NCBI RefSeq assembly: GCF_030954495.1
Contig: NZ_JAVHUW010000041.1
Coordinates: forward strand, 38,217 to 102,216
Origin: Candidatus Desulfosporosinus nitrosoreducens
GTDB lineage: Bacteria > Bacillota > Desulfitobacteriia > Desulfitobacteriales > Desulfitobacteriaceae
DNA length: 64,000 bases
Direction of reading: 5' to 3'
The translations under genes were made by a program, and so were the position numbers. The notes under the pieces were generated by a model. The model had not been told where the DNA came from. It ran no database searches and saw nothing but the letters and a program-made list of their open reading frames with translations. Of this stretch, positions 1 to 9,730 are shown one piece after another. Position 1 is the stretch's first letter. Every line of letters begins with the position of its first letter.

Positions 1-81
1 CCAAATAAATTAAAAATCCTCTCTTAAAATGCCGAAATATTATAGAAGAATGTAATTATTCAATAAAAGAATTGGCTAGTA

Positions 82-3000
82 TCATAAAAATAGCTGATTC
101 TCAAGGGACCGCCGGATCTCCAGGCGAAGCTCACTGGGAACAATGATTTCACGGCCCAAGGCAAACGAGTACAGCGAGCATTGGGTGACCCGGATGCCCA
201 GCAGTCGTTCAATAGCCAGAGCGTAAAGAGTGAGCTGAAGGGCATACCTGTCCCTGAGAAGCTGCTCTGAGTCCTCCCTTCCTTGGGACAAAGAGTCCGT
301 TTTATAATCGAGAATTTCTGCCCAAACCCCCTCTTCCTTTTGAAAGATCATTACTACATCTATGACTCCCTGAATTAGGATATTCGTTGAAGCTTCTTTT
401 TGAGGAGGGAAGGTTAACGTAAAAGGAACCTCGCGCAGGAGCTGATCCGCTTGCAAAAGCCGCTGCCCCGCGGAACTGTTCAGAAGCTGAATAATTTGGG
501 CAGGCTGGATGACGCTTCTTTGTTCCGAACTTAAAATTTCCCTCTTTTCAAAGTTACTCAGCACTTCCTGAATGGTATTAAGTTGGTTGCTTGATGTCAG
601 CGTTGACCAAACCTTGCCCCACTCTGGCAACGGCAAATGCTGCATAACGGTATGCATGGCGCTTCCGCGCTCTGAGGCTGTCAAAGGCTGCGCCGACTGC
701 ATAAATTTAGGCCGAACCGACAAGTCGGATTGCGAGCGGATAGCAGGATGCTGTGCCGTATCTTCCGGCACATACCAGGTGTGGCGGCGCTTTAATTCTG
801 AAACACTGGTTTTGGCTGCTTGATTGACGAGATGGGGATATTGCCAGCTTAGGCGGCGGTCAATTTCCGCATACCATTGCTCAGAGGATATGGTTGCGGC
901 GGAATCCTCTGTCAGAAGGATATCCCGGTTGTCCTCCGCCTGAGATGATTCAAGCTCTCCGCCAAGATTTGCCTCCTCAGCCGCTGTGAAGCTGCGGTGG
1001 CAGACGATTTCCCAACTCGAATCGTTTTCGGGCAGGGTTGCGGCAGACAAGCCGGAAGTCTCCTCCGGATTAAACAGGGGATGACGAATCAGGGCCGGGC
1101 CGATCCAATCGAGAAAGGATTTGGCGCTGCGAAGTTGGCCGGCAGGTAAAGCAATATCTTGCCAATCTGAACTGCGCCGCCATTTAAGCAGGGTATTCTC
1201 CAGGTTTTCCACATTCCCATAGAGGAACAGCCGTTCTTTGGCACGGGTCAGAGCCACATAGAGAATGCGCAATTCCTCGGCCAGAGTTTCCTGGCTCAGC
1301 CGCTGCTGAACCGCGTACTGGATCAAGGAGGGATAACGGACATTATTCTCCACGTCAATAATAGGCATACCAAGACCCAGCCTGGCATGAAGGAGCATTT
1401 TCCCCCTCAGACCCTGGGTGTTAAAGGCCCTTCCCAGGCCGACAACAAATACCACCGGAAACTCCAGGCCTTTGCTGGCGTGGACTGTAATCAGGCGAAC
1501 AACATCTTCATTTTCCCCCAGGGCACGGGCGTTTCCCAGATCGTTCCCCTGTCCTTGAAAACGTTCCAAAAAACGAAGAAAACGAAACAAACCGCGGTAT
1601 CTGGTTGCCTCATAGCGTTTGGCCCGGTCATAAAGCACACGGAGATTGGCCTGGCGCTGGACGCCCGCCGGCAAAGTCCCTACATAAGCCAAATACCCGG
1701 ACTCTTCGTAAAGGGACCAGAGCAAATCGGCCAGAGAAGTATGGCGGGATCTTGTTCGCCAGGTCTCCAGGTTGTGCCAAAAAGTAATAAGCTTTTCTTT
1801 TAAACCCGGGGTTGTTGCTAACAAACCGCGGGCCTTTTCCCTTTTCGCCGCCAGGCTGTCTTCATAAAGAGTCAGCATCCGGCCGAAGGTCCCGCTTGCT
1901 TCCGGAGAAAGCTTTTCATCCTCGAAGCCGGCCCAGACAGCTAGGGCTAAGGCCTCATAAAAGTCTCCCTCGGGCAGCATCATCCGCAGTTTTCCCAGCT
2001 CACTCCCGTTGAGGCCGACGAGAGGAGAACGCAGAACCCCGGCCAGAGGAATATCCAGGTGTGGATTATCTATTACTTTTAAGAGAGAGAGCATCGTCTC
2101 CACTTCGCTTGCCCCAAAATAGCCTGAAGTGGTTTCGGCATAAACGGGAACCCCGGCAGCTTGAAATTCTTCGACATAGATGGGCGCCACCGCGGAGTAG
2201 GAACGCATTAAGATGACAATATCCGAATAGCGGACAGGGCGAAAATTCCCCAGCTTTTTGTCATGAATTTGAAACTCGGAATTCTTAACCAGGGCCTGGA
2301 TTCGCTCCCGGACAAAGCGGGCCTCTACCCTGGCCTTATCAAACTCTTCAGCGGACATTTCCTCATGGGCTGCGCTTAAATCGTCTTCGGAGCTTGGAGC
2401 ATTTCCCAAGGGCTGAGTCGTTAAAGAATTTTTTATTTCTTTTAAATCAATCAGGTGGACTTCGATCGGTCCTTCCGCAGTGCGGATCAGATCCTGGCCG
2501 CTAACGAAGGAAGCTCCATATTGCAAAGCCGCTTGATCATCATAAGAAATCTCTCCGCTTTCCTCCGTCATGATCTGTCGGAAAAGAAAGTTCACCCCGC
2601 TGACAATTTCCCGGCGGCTGCGAAAATTGCGGTTCAAATCGATGACCAGGTCGGCAGAAGCGGAGAGTTCGGCCTGTTTTGCGGAATTCCAGTGAGGCAA
2701 GTTGTGATACTTGGCGAGAAATAGGCCGGGGTCTGCCATACGAAAGCGGTAAATGCTCTGCTTGACATCGCCAACCATAAAAAAGTTCGCTGAGTCCTCC
2801 TGCCGGGATACGAGTTGTAAAATACGTTCCTGAACAGGGTTGATGTCTTGGTACTCATCCACTAAGACCTCGGTAAAATACTCCTGCAACCCTTGGGCAA
2901 TCAAGGTTGGTCCTTCCTCTTGCACCAGGAGACGCAGGGCAAAATGCTCCAGATCAGAAAAATCCAAGACGTTGCGCTGTCGTTTGGCCCGCGCGTAACT

Positions 3001-4059
3001 TTGAGCAAATTCCAGGACTAAAGAGGCGATGGTCTCCGCCAGCTTGCCCATGCCCCGCAAGGCTTGAACCTGCTGGTCGAGAGGGTAAACGAACAGCTCC
3101 TCGTTGAGGGCATTAAGCTTTTTCTTGGCCTCGTCCCTCAGCTTTTTGCATTCTTCTTGCAGCGACTTATCGGCTTTGCCACGCGTGGCTGCAAGCTTAG
3201 GAAACGTAATGGCTTCCTGATACTGATTTTCAATCTGCTCCCAGGTTCCGGAAGTCAGAATTCGGCTCAATAAGCGCAGGCGGTTAAGGTCATCTTGTAA
3301 GGTTTCCGCATACTGGGCCGGTCCCTCCGGCTGTTGGGCAATTTGCTCAGCGTTTTCCAAAAGACTGAGACATTCCGTGACCGAGTCCGCAAAGCCTTGA
3401 CGGACAGTTTGTCCCCATTCGCTCTGCATCAGGGCTTCCGGACTGTCCCACAAATAGGCTTGGGCAAGATTTTTCAGCCATTCCGCGGGATTAGGCTGGC
3501 TTTGAGCAAATTCAAAAAGACGCAGCGTCTGTTCCATAACCACTTGATCGTCACGGTCTGAACCGAAGGCATCGATGAGCCGAATAAAGTCGGGGTCTCC
3601 CTGTTCGTAACGGGTTTCAAAAAGATCCTCGACGACATCTTGACGCAAGAGAGTTATTTCCGCCTGATCGGCCACCCGAAAAGCCGGATCAAGCTCAAGC
3701 TGATAAAAATATTTGCGGATTAATTCTAAGCAAAAGGAATGCAGGGTAGTAATATTGGCGCTTTGCAGAAGAGTGCGCTGCTGCAGGAGGTGCTCCAAGG
3801 CCTGAAGGTCATGTTCCAGGAACAAGGCTTCATCAATAGCTTTGCCGATTCGTTCGCGCATTTCGTTGGCGGCGGCTTTAGTAAAGGTTACAACTAAAAA
3901 ACGGTCGACAGCGGCAGGCTTTTCCGCATCCGTAATCTGCTGAATAATTCTCTCTACAAGAACGGCGGTCTTACCGGAGCCGGCGGCCGCGGCAACAAGC
4001 AGCTGCCCGCGCAGCGTAATAGCGGCGCGTTGTTCGCTGGTCCATAACGTCTTACTCAG
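82..4059 (-). CDS. addA: ATP-dependent helicase/nuclease subunit A (AddA)
   Basis: AddA is the UvrD-like helicase and RecB-type nuclease subunit of the AddAB complex, which resects double-strand breaks for RecA loading. The frame is open well beyond its first ATG (at 3861): codons up to 4059 encode the conserved N-terminus with the Walker A motif AGSGKT (about residues 26-31), followed by FLVVTFTKAAANEM, both needed for ATPase function. No ATG, GTG or TTG lies in frame upstream; a CTG at 4059-4057 sits 8 nt after a strong GGAGG, so I place the start there (about 1325 aa; Bacillus AddA is near 1230). The C-terminus holds the nuclease motif (GVIDVV then ILDYKTD, about residue 1250). The first codons overlap the addB stop, so the two are translationally coupled. 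Identity is certain; the start codon is inferred. Confidence 0.93.
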   Translation of the reverse strand: MSKTLWTSEQRAAITLRGQLLVAAAAGSGKTAVLVERIIQQITDAEKPAAVDRFLVVTFTKAAANEMRERIGKAIDEALFLEHDLQALEHLLQQRTLLQSANITTLHSFCLELIRKYFYQLELDPAFRVADQAEITLLRQDVVEDLFETRYEQGDPDFIRLIDAFGSDRDDQVVMEQTLRLFEFAQSQPNPAEWLKNLAQAYLWDSPEALMQSEWGQTVRQGFADSVTECLSLLENAEQIAQQPEGPAQYAETLQDDLNRLRLLSRILTSGTWEQIENQYQEAITFPKLAATRGKADKSLQEECKKLRDEAKKKLNALNEELFVYPLDQQVQALRGMGKLAETIASLVLEFAQSYARAKRQRNVLDFSDLEHFALRLLVQEEGPTLIAQGLQEYFTEVLVDEYQDINPVQERILQLVSRQEDSANFFMVGDVKQSIYRFRMADPGLFLAKYHNLPHWNSAKQAELSASADLVIDLNRNFRSRREIVSGVNFLFRQIMTEESGEISYDDQAALQYGASFVSGQDLIRTAEGPIEVHLIDLKEIKNSLTTQPLGNAPSSEDDLSAAHEEMSAEEFDKARVEARFVRERIQALVKNSEFQIHDKKLGNFRPVRYSDIVILMRSYSAVAPIYVEEFQAAGVPVYAETTSGYFGASEVETMLSLLKVIDNPHLDIPLAGVLRSPLVGLNGSELGKLRMMLPEGDFYEALALAVWAGFEDEKLSPEASGTFGRMLTLYEDSLAAKREKARGLLATTPGLKEKLITFWHNLETWRTRSRHTSLADLLWSLYEESGYLAYVGTLPAGVQRQANLRVLYDRAKRYEATRYRGLFRFLRFLERFQGQGNDLGNARALGENEDVVRLITVHASKGLEFPVVFVVGLGRAFNTQGLRGKMLLHARLGLGMPIIDVENNVRYPSLIQYAVQQRLSQETLAEELRILYVALTRAKERLFLYGNVENLENTLLKWRRSSDWQDIALPAGQLRSAKSFLDWIGPALIRHPLFNPEETSGLSAATLPENDSSWEIVCHRSFTAAEEANLGGELESSQAEDNRDILLTEDSAATISSEQWYAEIDRRLSWQYPHLVNQAAKTSVSELKRRHTWYVPEDTAQHPAIRSQSDLSVRPKFMQSAQPLTASERGSAMHTVMQHLPLPEWGKVWSTLTSSNQLNTIQEVLSNFEKREILSSEQRSVIQPAQIIQLLNSSAGQRLLQADQLLREVPFTLTFPPQKEASTNILIQGVIDVVMIFQKEEGVWAEILDYKTDSLSQGREDSEQLLRDRYALQLTLYALAIERLLGIRVTQCSLYSFALGREIIVPSELRLEIRRSLENQLFL

Positions 4060-7000
4060 TGAGATCTCCTCCTTCCAGCCAATGTAACCCTCCCGGGGCT
4101 GTATCCTCTTTCGGAGGAAGGTTTGCTGTTTGGTGAGCCGGAATGCTCTCCAGTCTTTGCCATAGTTCCTCTTGATTTAAAGCAAGCAGATCCCTATAGT
4201 GATTTTCGGACAGATAGGGGTCGAAGTGGCACACAGGTCGGTAGGAACAGTATTGACAGCCCGTGTTTTGGCCGCGCCGGTAGGGGGATAAGGAAATATT
4301 GCCGGAAATAATCTCCTCGCCGCTCTGCCGCAGAGTGTGATAAAGATATTTTTGCAGCAAAGAAAACTGCTCCTCCGTGAGAACGTTGGCACCTTTGCGA
4401 AAGGTGCCGTCCTTATTCAGCTTGAGTCCGAGTAAATCAGAGCGCCCTGAGGTGAAGGAAGAGTCCATCGCTTCTAAAACCTGAGGATTGGCCAATAAAT
4501 AACCGCTGATTTTAACGGCCTTCAGGCGCTGAAGTTCCAACTCCTCCGCGCTGAGGGGGCTTTTCTCTTCCAACTGAGGTTCGAGTACGGGAAAATACAA
4601 AAAGCCGGCAGGCGTCGCGGGGGAAGCAGCGTTCAGCAAAACCTCCGCTCCCTCTAAGGCCACATTGAGATAAGTGAGCAGTTGGAGATTGAGCCCGTAA
4701 TAGATTGTATCCAAGCTTAAAGATTGTTCACGCGATTTATAATCGAGAATTCTCAGAAATACCTGGCCATTGAGAAAGGCGGCGTCAACACGGTCAATTT
4801 GTCCGGACAACAATAAAGTATCTCCCTCGGAAAGGGGGATTTCCACACCCGGGAGGGTTTCATCAGGGCCGAATTTGACTTCCAGTTGGATGGGAATAAA
4901 TACCCCTCGCCGGGCATGTTCTCCCAGTACCCGCACGGCATGATGCACGGTGCGTTTGAGTTTGTGAGTTAAATAGCGGTAGCGGGCGCTGCTTAAGAGA
5001 ATTTCGTGCTGCAGGCTTGGAGCTAACTGATCCGCCAGCTCACTGATAAGAGCCCAGGATTCTTCTCTGGTCAGTCTCCCCCAATCCAAGCCTCTTTCTT
5101 GCAGTTGAAGAGCAAAATCATGTAAAAGAGTGTGAAAAAATTGCCCCATATCCGGTTTGGAAAGCTGATAGGTGGAACGTTCGCGCAGTTTCAGCCCATA
5201 ACGGGCAAAATGCCCAAAAGGACATTTGGCAAACTGTTCTAAACGGGACACACTGGCCATTAGCCGCTTGCCGTAAAGGCGGCGTGCCAGAGGGCGCTGA
5301 ATTTGCTCTTCCTGATTCTTCGTGAGCAGACCGGAACGGATAAAATTTAGCTTTCCCTGGTGACGGGGACTCTCACTTAACCAGCGTTCAGCCGCCTCCC
5401 ATAAAGGGGACAGCCGTTCACCCCGGCGCAAAGTGCGCATTTGTTCGGCATAGTATTGAAGGACAGTATCCGCTTGACTGATACAGGCGATAGGTTCCTG
5501 ATTGCCCAGGTACTCTTCAGCAATTGGAAAAAGTTGTTTCAGGCGCAGGATAACGGAAGAGACTGTGAGGCCTTTCCCCTCTTCGTCGGTAAGGGGGTAG
5601 GTAATTACAAGCTTCTCCCTAGCCCGGCTGAAAGCTGTATAGATATAAAATTGTTCCTCAAAAGTCTGAGCCTTTCCTTTAGGGGCTAAGGATACCCCTT
5701 CTTTTTCTAAAAGCTTTCGTTCCTCGTAATCAAGGACCCCCTCGGATGCAGGTCTGGCCGGAAGAACTCCTTCGTTGGCCCCGAGGAGGAATTGTACTCG
5801 TACCTCGGGATTCCGGGAACGGTCCAGGGAGCCTACTAAAACCTGATCAAGTCCGGGAGGAATTTGCCCCAGCTCCAAGCCCTCAATTCCGGAAGCCAGA
5901 ATCAAGGAATAGTCCTCCAGTTCCAGTTGCTCATCCCCCAGGCTGCTCACGATTTCATCGAGGACTTGCATAATGGCCGGCCAGAGTTGTTCGTGCAATC
6001 GGGCCTCGCTCAATTCTCCGGCTTTCCGGGCTTGATCCGCCCAGGTTTTTAAGGTTAAAGGAACTTGGAGTTCTGCCAAAAAATCAAACAGCGTTTTGCT
6101 GATTTCCCGAACAGTTAAACGTTCTCCTTCGCCTTTCGCTGCCAACACTTCACATAAGGGGGCAAGGAGTTCATGGATAGTTGCCCGGTAGGAATTGAGC
6201 TGAGATTCAAGCTTCAGTTCAAGCTCATGCTGCACCTCATTGCGGCCCAGCGACCACTGGCGGTGGTAGCGCCAGGGAACATTGCCGCTCCAGCTTCTGC
6301 CCCCTATCCCATGTTCCAGAACGTAATTTTCCAGACGGTCAACAGCATCTCTGGAGAGCGGAAAAAAGTCTGTTTTTAAACAGCGGAAAAGGGGTTCATA
6401 TCCCCAATTGCTTGCAGCTACTTCTAAACTGGAAAGCACTAATTCGATCAAGGGATGATGAAGAATAGAATGTTTATGATCAATGTAAAGCGGAATGGCA
6501 TAGGCGGTAAAGACTTGCGAGATCAGTTCATGATAGCCGGAAAGATCACGTGTCATCACGGACATGTCTTGCCAAGACAGCCCTTCGTCTCTGGCCAAAC
6601 GGCGCAACTCCCGGGCGACTCCCTCAACTTCCGCCCGCCGGTTGACGGCGGATAAAATCTGAATCCCCGGGTTGAGGTCATTGGAGGGAATTTCCGCATA
6701 AGGCTTTGTTGGGTAGGCTGAATAATACTTCTCCAAATGCCCGAGCCAGGGATGTTTAAAACGTTTCGTTGTCTCCAGCAGGAGCGGGGGATGCATGGGA
6801 ATTCCGCTTTCCGCCGCCAGCCGCTGCAAGGATTGCCAGGTTTGCCAAGAGCCGGTAAACAGTTCTTCTCCTACCCTTAGCTGTCCTTCTTCCCCGCCTC
6901 GTTCCGGGTTAAAGAGACCCGGATCGAGGGGAATTGTTACCACGACCTCGGCAGCCGTAGTCAGCAGGTTTTTTAAAACTTCGAGTTCCTGGGGAGTATA

Positions 7001-7612
7001 TCCTGTAAAGCCGTCCACCCACACCCGAGCCCCTTGAATCAGAGGTGCGCCGGGAATCTTTTCTGCCAAGACGGACAGTTCATCATCCGGATCGCGCCCC
7101 ACTTGTCCAAGGGAGGATTGAAATTCTTCGTAAATCAAAGCCAGGTCATTGAGCTTATCTCCCAAAATCTCCCGAGCGCTGCTAACTTGACGCAAATCAG
7201 CGGGAGTAACGCGATAAAGCTTAAATTCAGCAATGGCCTGAGCCAAAAGCTCAGCCATGCCGGGGCGAGTTGCCGAACGTGCAAAGGCTTTTAGTTCAAA
7301 GCGGTGTTTTAAGAGAATCCGGCGCAGCAGCATTCGTTTGCCGGTTGCTCCTATCAGAGCTTTTAACCCTCCCCCGGTCTCCGCCAAAACCCGCCAGCCC
7401 ATTCTCCGGAAGCTCAGGACCTGGGCCCGGAGGCTTCCTCCCAATTCCGGCGTATTAGCCAGAGCCACCTCCATTTGATAGGTTGCCTGTTCCGGAACTA
7501 AGAGAATTATCGGTGGTCCCCAGGGCTGAGTGCGAAGCTCGCGGCGGATTTCTTCCAGGCAGAGGGTGCTTTTACCGCTTCCCGCCCGGCCGATTACTAC
7601 TTTGAGGCTCAA
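4052..7612 (-). CDS. addB: ATP-dependent helicase/nuclease subunit B (AddB)
   Basis: AddB is the partner of AddA: an inactivated helicase fold with a second RecB-type nuclease domain stabilised by a 4Fe-4S cluster. The 1186-residue protein has a Walker A motif at its N-terminus (GRAGSGKST, residues 8-16), a cysteine at about 797 (FAKCPFGHF) and the distal triplet C1119, C1122 and C1128 (CQYCSYRPVC), the four iron-sulfur ligands expected in AddB. The nuclease signature GQIDRVD followed by ILDYKS is present. The start is TTG at 7612, preceded by AGAGGGA at suitable spacing. It overlaps the extended addA start by 8 nt, as in the usual addB-addA order of Firmicutes. Confidence 0.95.
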   Translation of the reverse strand: MSLKVVIGRAGSGKSTLCLEEIRRELRTQPWGPPIILLVPEQATYQMEVALANTPELGGSLRAQVLSFRRMGWRVLAETGGGLKALIGATGKRMLLRRILLKHRFELKAFARSATRPGMAELLAQAIAEFKLYRVTPADLRQVSSAREILGDKLNDLALIYEEFQSSLGQVGRDPDDELSVLAEKIPGAPLIQGARVWVDGFTGYTPQELEVLKNLLTTAAEVVVTIPLDPGLFNPERGGEEGQLRVGEELFTGSWQTWQSLQRLAAESGIPMHPPLLLETTKRFKHPWLGHLEKYYSAYPTKPYAEIPSNDLNPGIQILSAVNRRAEVEGVARELRRLARDEGLSWQDMSVMTRDLSGYHELISQVFTAYAIPLYIDHKHSILHHPLIELVLSSLEVAASNWGYEPLFRCLKTDFFPLSRDAVDRLENYVLEHGIGGRSWSGNVPWRYHRQWSLGRNEVQHELELKLESQLNSYRATIHELLAPLCEVLAAKGEGERLTVREISKTLFDFLAELQVPLTLKTWADQARKAGELSEARLHEQLWPAIMQVLDEIVSSLGDEQLELEDYSLILASGIEGLELGQIPPGLDQVLVGSLDRSRNPEVRVQFLLGANEGVLPARPASEGVLDYEERKLLEKEGVSLAPKGKAQTFEEQFYIYTAFSRAREKLVITYPLTDEEGKGLTVSSVILRLKQLFPIAEEYLGNQEPIACISQADTVLQYYAEQMRTLRRGERLSPLWEAAERWLSESPRHQGKLNFIRSGLLTKNQEEQIQRPLARRLYGKRLMASVSRLEQFAKCPFGHFARYGLKLRERSTYQLSKPDMGQFFHTLLHDFALQLQERGLDWGRLTREESWALISELADQLAPSLQHEILLSSARYRYLTHKLKRTVHHAVRVLGEHARRGVFIPIQLEVKFGPDETLPGVEIPLSEGDTLLLSGQIDRVDAAFLNGQVFLRILDYKSREQSLSLDTIYYGLNLQLLTYLNVALEGAEVLLNAASPATPAGFLYFPVLEPQLEEKSPLSAEELELQRLKAVKISGYLLANPQVLEAMDSSFTSGRSDLLGLKLNKDGTFRKGANVLTEEQFSLLQKYLYHTLRQSGEEIISGNISLSPYRRGQNTGCQYCSYRPVCHFDPYLSENHYRDLLALNQEELWQRLESIPAHQTANLPPKEDTAPGGLHWLEGGDLTE

Positions 7613-7704
7613 ATCAATCCCTCTTTTCTTCGGACACTCTGGCGCTTGGCGGCAACCGTCTGTTCGCTTTTCAGAGCATCATGCGAATTCAAAGTTCCAT
7701 CCCC

Positions 7705-8655
7705 CTAAAACTCAATATGGCGCACTTGGGCAATCTCACTTAAAAGGGCTGCCCCGACAGAAGGCGGATAACAAGGGGTAAGAAATTGAAGAGCGGGAAA
7801 TTCTTCTTCTATTGTTAACTGGAAAGAAGGCTTAATGAATTCCCAAATATGGACAATTCCTCCTACAAGACCCAGCTCCTGCCCTTGGGTTTGGCGCAGA
7901 AGGGCCAAAGTCAGCAGACCTAAATCCCGTCCCGCCTCTTGCAGGATGGTTTGAGCCGCAGAGTCTCCTCCGCCTGCGGCTTCAACAACGACGGGAACGA
8001 GAGCAGCCACGTCCTTGTTGGTGCGGTTGGCCTGATTCAGCCAGTCGACGATTTCGCGCACTTGATTTAGCCTTAAATGTTGCGTTATTAAGGATTCTAA
8101 AACGCTTTTCGGTCCGTATCCGTCAAAGGAAGCGATCATGGCCACCAGGGCTTTGCGTCCTATGTCATAGCCGCTGCCCTGATCACCGATGAGATGCCCC
8201 CAGCCTCCGACCCGACAGGCCTTTCCTGCCCGGTTAACCCCTAAAGCAACAGTCCCGGTGCCTACTGCCAAAACATTTCCGGAAAATGTCCCCCGCACGG
8301 ACATTAAAGCTCCAAAAGCATCGTTTTCCAGGACAATAGGAAGATTCCGGAAGGAGGTTCCCCGTTCCTGCTCCACACTCACTAAAGCAGCGCGGATACC
8401 GTTAGCCATTATATTCCAGTCCTCCGCAGTGTCTATCCCGGCAAGACTAATGCCGATGCCTTCCAGCGGCTCCTCTTTAAAGCAATCCTGAATTCCCGAG
8501 ACGATACTTCGAACGGCTTGCATCATACCGACGACATGATAATTGCTCGAAGGATTGCGCTGAGAACAAAGGACTTGCCCGGAAGCATCGAGGGCGACAA
8601 TTTCTGTCTTGCTTCCTCCGCCGTCTACTCCGATTTTTACTCCCATCCGATCCAC
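7705..8655 (-). CDS. BadF/BadG-type N-acetylglucosamine kinase family protein
   Basis: A 316-residue ASKHA-fold sugar kinase of the BadF/BadG/BcrA/BcrD ATPase family, closest in layout to bacterial N-acetylglucosamine (or N-acetylmuramic acid) kinases used in cell-wall sugar salvage. The phosphate-1 loop IGVDGGGSKTE is at the N-terminus, ENDAFGAL and VLAVGTGTVALG in the centre, and a WGHLIGDQGSGYDIG segment typical of this family follows. The start at 8655 is GTG preceded by AAGGGGAT; an internal ATG three codons later is an alternative. It lies 92 nt upstream of addB on the same strand, but nothing links them functionally. Substrate is inferred from family only. Confidence 0.75.
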   Translation of the reverse strand: MDRMGVKIGVDGGGSKTEIVALDASGQVLCSQRNPSSNYHVVGMMQAVRSIVSGIQDCFKEEPLEGIGISLAGIDTAEDWNIMANGIRAALVSVEQERGTSFRNLPIVLENDAFGALMSVRGTFSGNVLAVGTGTVALGVNRAGKACRVGGWGHLIGDQGSGYDIGRKALVAMIASFDGYGPKSVLESLITQHLRLNQVREIVDWLNQANRTNKDVAALVPVVVEAAGGGDSAAQTILQEAGRDLGLLTLALLRQTQGQELGLVGGIVHIWEFIKPSFQLTIEEEFPALQFLTPCYPPSVGAALLSEIAQVRHIEF

Positions 8656-8792
8656 ATCCTATCCCCTTTTAGATCTAAATAGCCTTCGTCTTTGTTGAAT
8701 TCCTTCAATCTATTCTATCTCCAATACTTACCGTTTTTAGCTGTTAACTTCGAAATAGGTTTCATTAAAATTATAACATGATCTCCATTATA

Positions 8793-8834
8793 AAAGCAGT
8801 GGAGAACAACGGTCAAACCGCTGCCCACTGCTTT
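8793..8834. other. Nested inverted repeat in divergent intergenic region
   Basis: The roughly 340 bp between the divergently transcribed kinase (minus) and deacetylase (plus) genes contains a perfect 10-bp inverted repeat, AAAGCAGTGG at 8793-8802 and CCACTGCTTT at 8825-8834. A smaller CGGT/ACCG hairpin sits inside the loop. No T-tract follows on either side, so it does not look like a normal intrinsic terminator. It could be an operator or RNA structure in the 5' region of one gene. Apart from this, the region appears to hold only promoters. Confidence 0.4.
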
Positions 8835-8992
8835 AGCCACCCCAAGCTCCGCGACTTTCCCAAAGTAAAGAAACCTGGGCAGACATCCGAAAAGCGTGCG
8901 TTTATAAGGGATCTGTTAATTTATAAAGAGAGCTAGGTATGGAACAAGTTATTTATCCATAGGTATTAAAGAAGCACTTGGAGGTGAATGAG

Positions 8993-9727
8993 GTGCCGAT
9001 TTACGTCCTAACTCGCCGCAAACTGATCCTATGTCTTTCATTAGTCATCGTTTTAGGGGGGATCTGCTACTTAACAGCTTATTCCTTGACAACGCCCTCA
9101 ATTGTCCGCGCACCGGGAACCTATTATATGGCCCATACCCGGGAAAAAGTCGTAGCCTTAACCTTTGATGATGGCCCTGATCCGATTGATACGCCGGCAG
9201 TACTGGACATCCTTAAAGAAAAAGGCGTGCGGGCTACATTTTTTGTTTTAGGGCAAGCGGCCCAGGAAAACCCGGATTTGTTAAAGCGCTTAGCCAAAGA
9301 AGGGCATGAAATCGGGAATCACAGTTTTAACCACGATTATCGGCAACAGCGGCTCTTGACGGAAATAAATCGCACAGACCAGGAAGTTTATGCGGCAACA
9401 GGCACACACACGTATTTTTATCGTCCCCCGGGAGGTTTCTTAACCAAGTGGCAGTTGGAAAGTATCAAAAAAAACGGTCAGGTTGTTGCTCTTTGGAGTG
9501 TGGACAGCAAAGACTGGCGTAATCCCGGAGTAAATCAAATCGTTAAAAATGTTCTGGACAACGTCTTTCCGGGAGCGATTATACTTTTACACGACGGCGG
9601 GTTTCAGCGCACTCAAACCGTAAAATCTTTAGCGAAAATAATTGATTCTCTTCAAAGGCAAGGTTATCGTTTTGTCACCTTAAGCGAATTGAAAACCTTC
9701 GATGCCGGCGATAGTGAATTAAAGTAA
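8993..9727 (+). CDS. Polysaccharide deacetylase, membrane-anchored (CE4 family)
   Basis: A NodB-homology (carbohydrate esterase 4) protein that probably removes N-acetyl groups from peptidoglycan or another envelope glycan outside the cell. I choose GTG at 8993 because GGAGGT lies 7 nt upstream; the longer frame begins at a TTG overlapping that site. The 244-residue protein starts with a basic segment and one hydrophobic helix (signal anchor). CE4 motifs follow in order: TFDDGPDP (metal and base aspartates, about residue 57), HSFNH (metal histidines), RPPGG (motif 3) and LLHDGG near the C-terminus. It resembles PdaA/PdaB-type proteins of spore formers. It is convergent with the diguanylate cyclase, with only 3 nt between stops. 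Confidence 0.88.
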   Translation: MPIYVLTRRKLILCLSLVIVLGGICYLTAYSLTTPSIVRAPGTYYMAHTREKVVALTFDDGPDPIDTPAVLDILKEKGVRATFFVLGQAAQENPDLLKRLAKEGHEIGNHSFNHDYRQQRLLTEINRTDQEVYAATGTHTYFYRPPGGFLTKWQLESIKKNGQVVALWSVDSKDWRNPGVNQIVKNVLDNVFPGAIILLHDGGFQRTQTVKSLAKIIDSLQRQGYRFVTLSELKTFDAGDSELK

Positions 9728-9730
9728 CCG

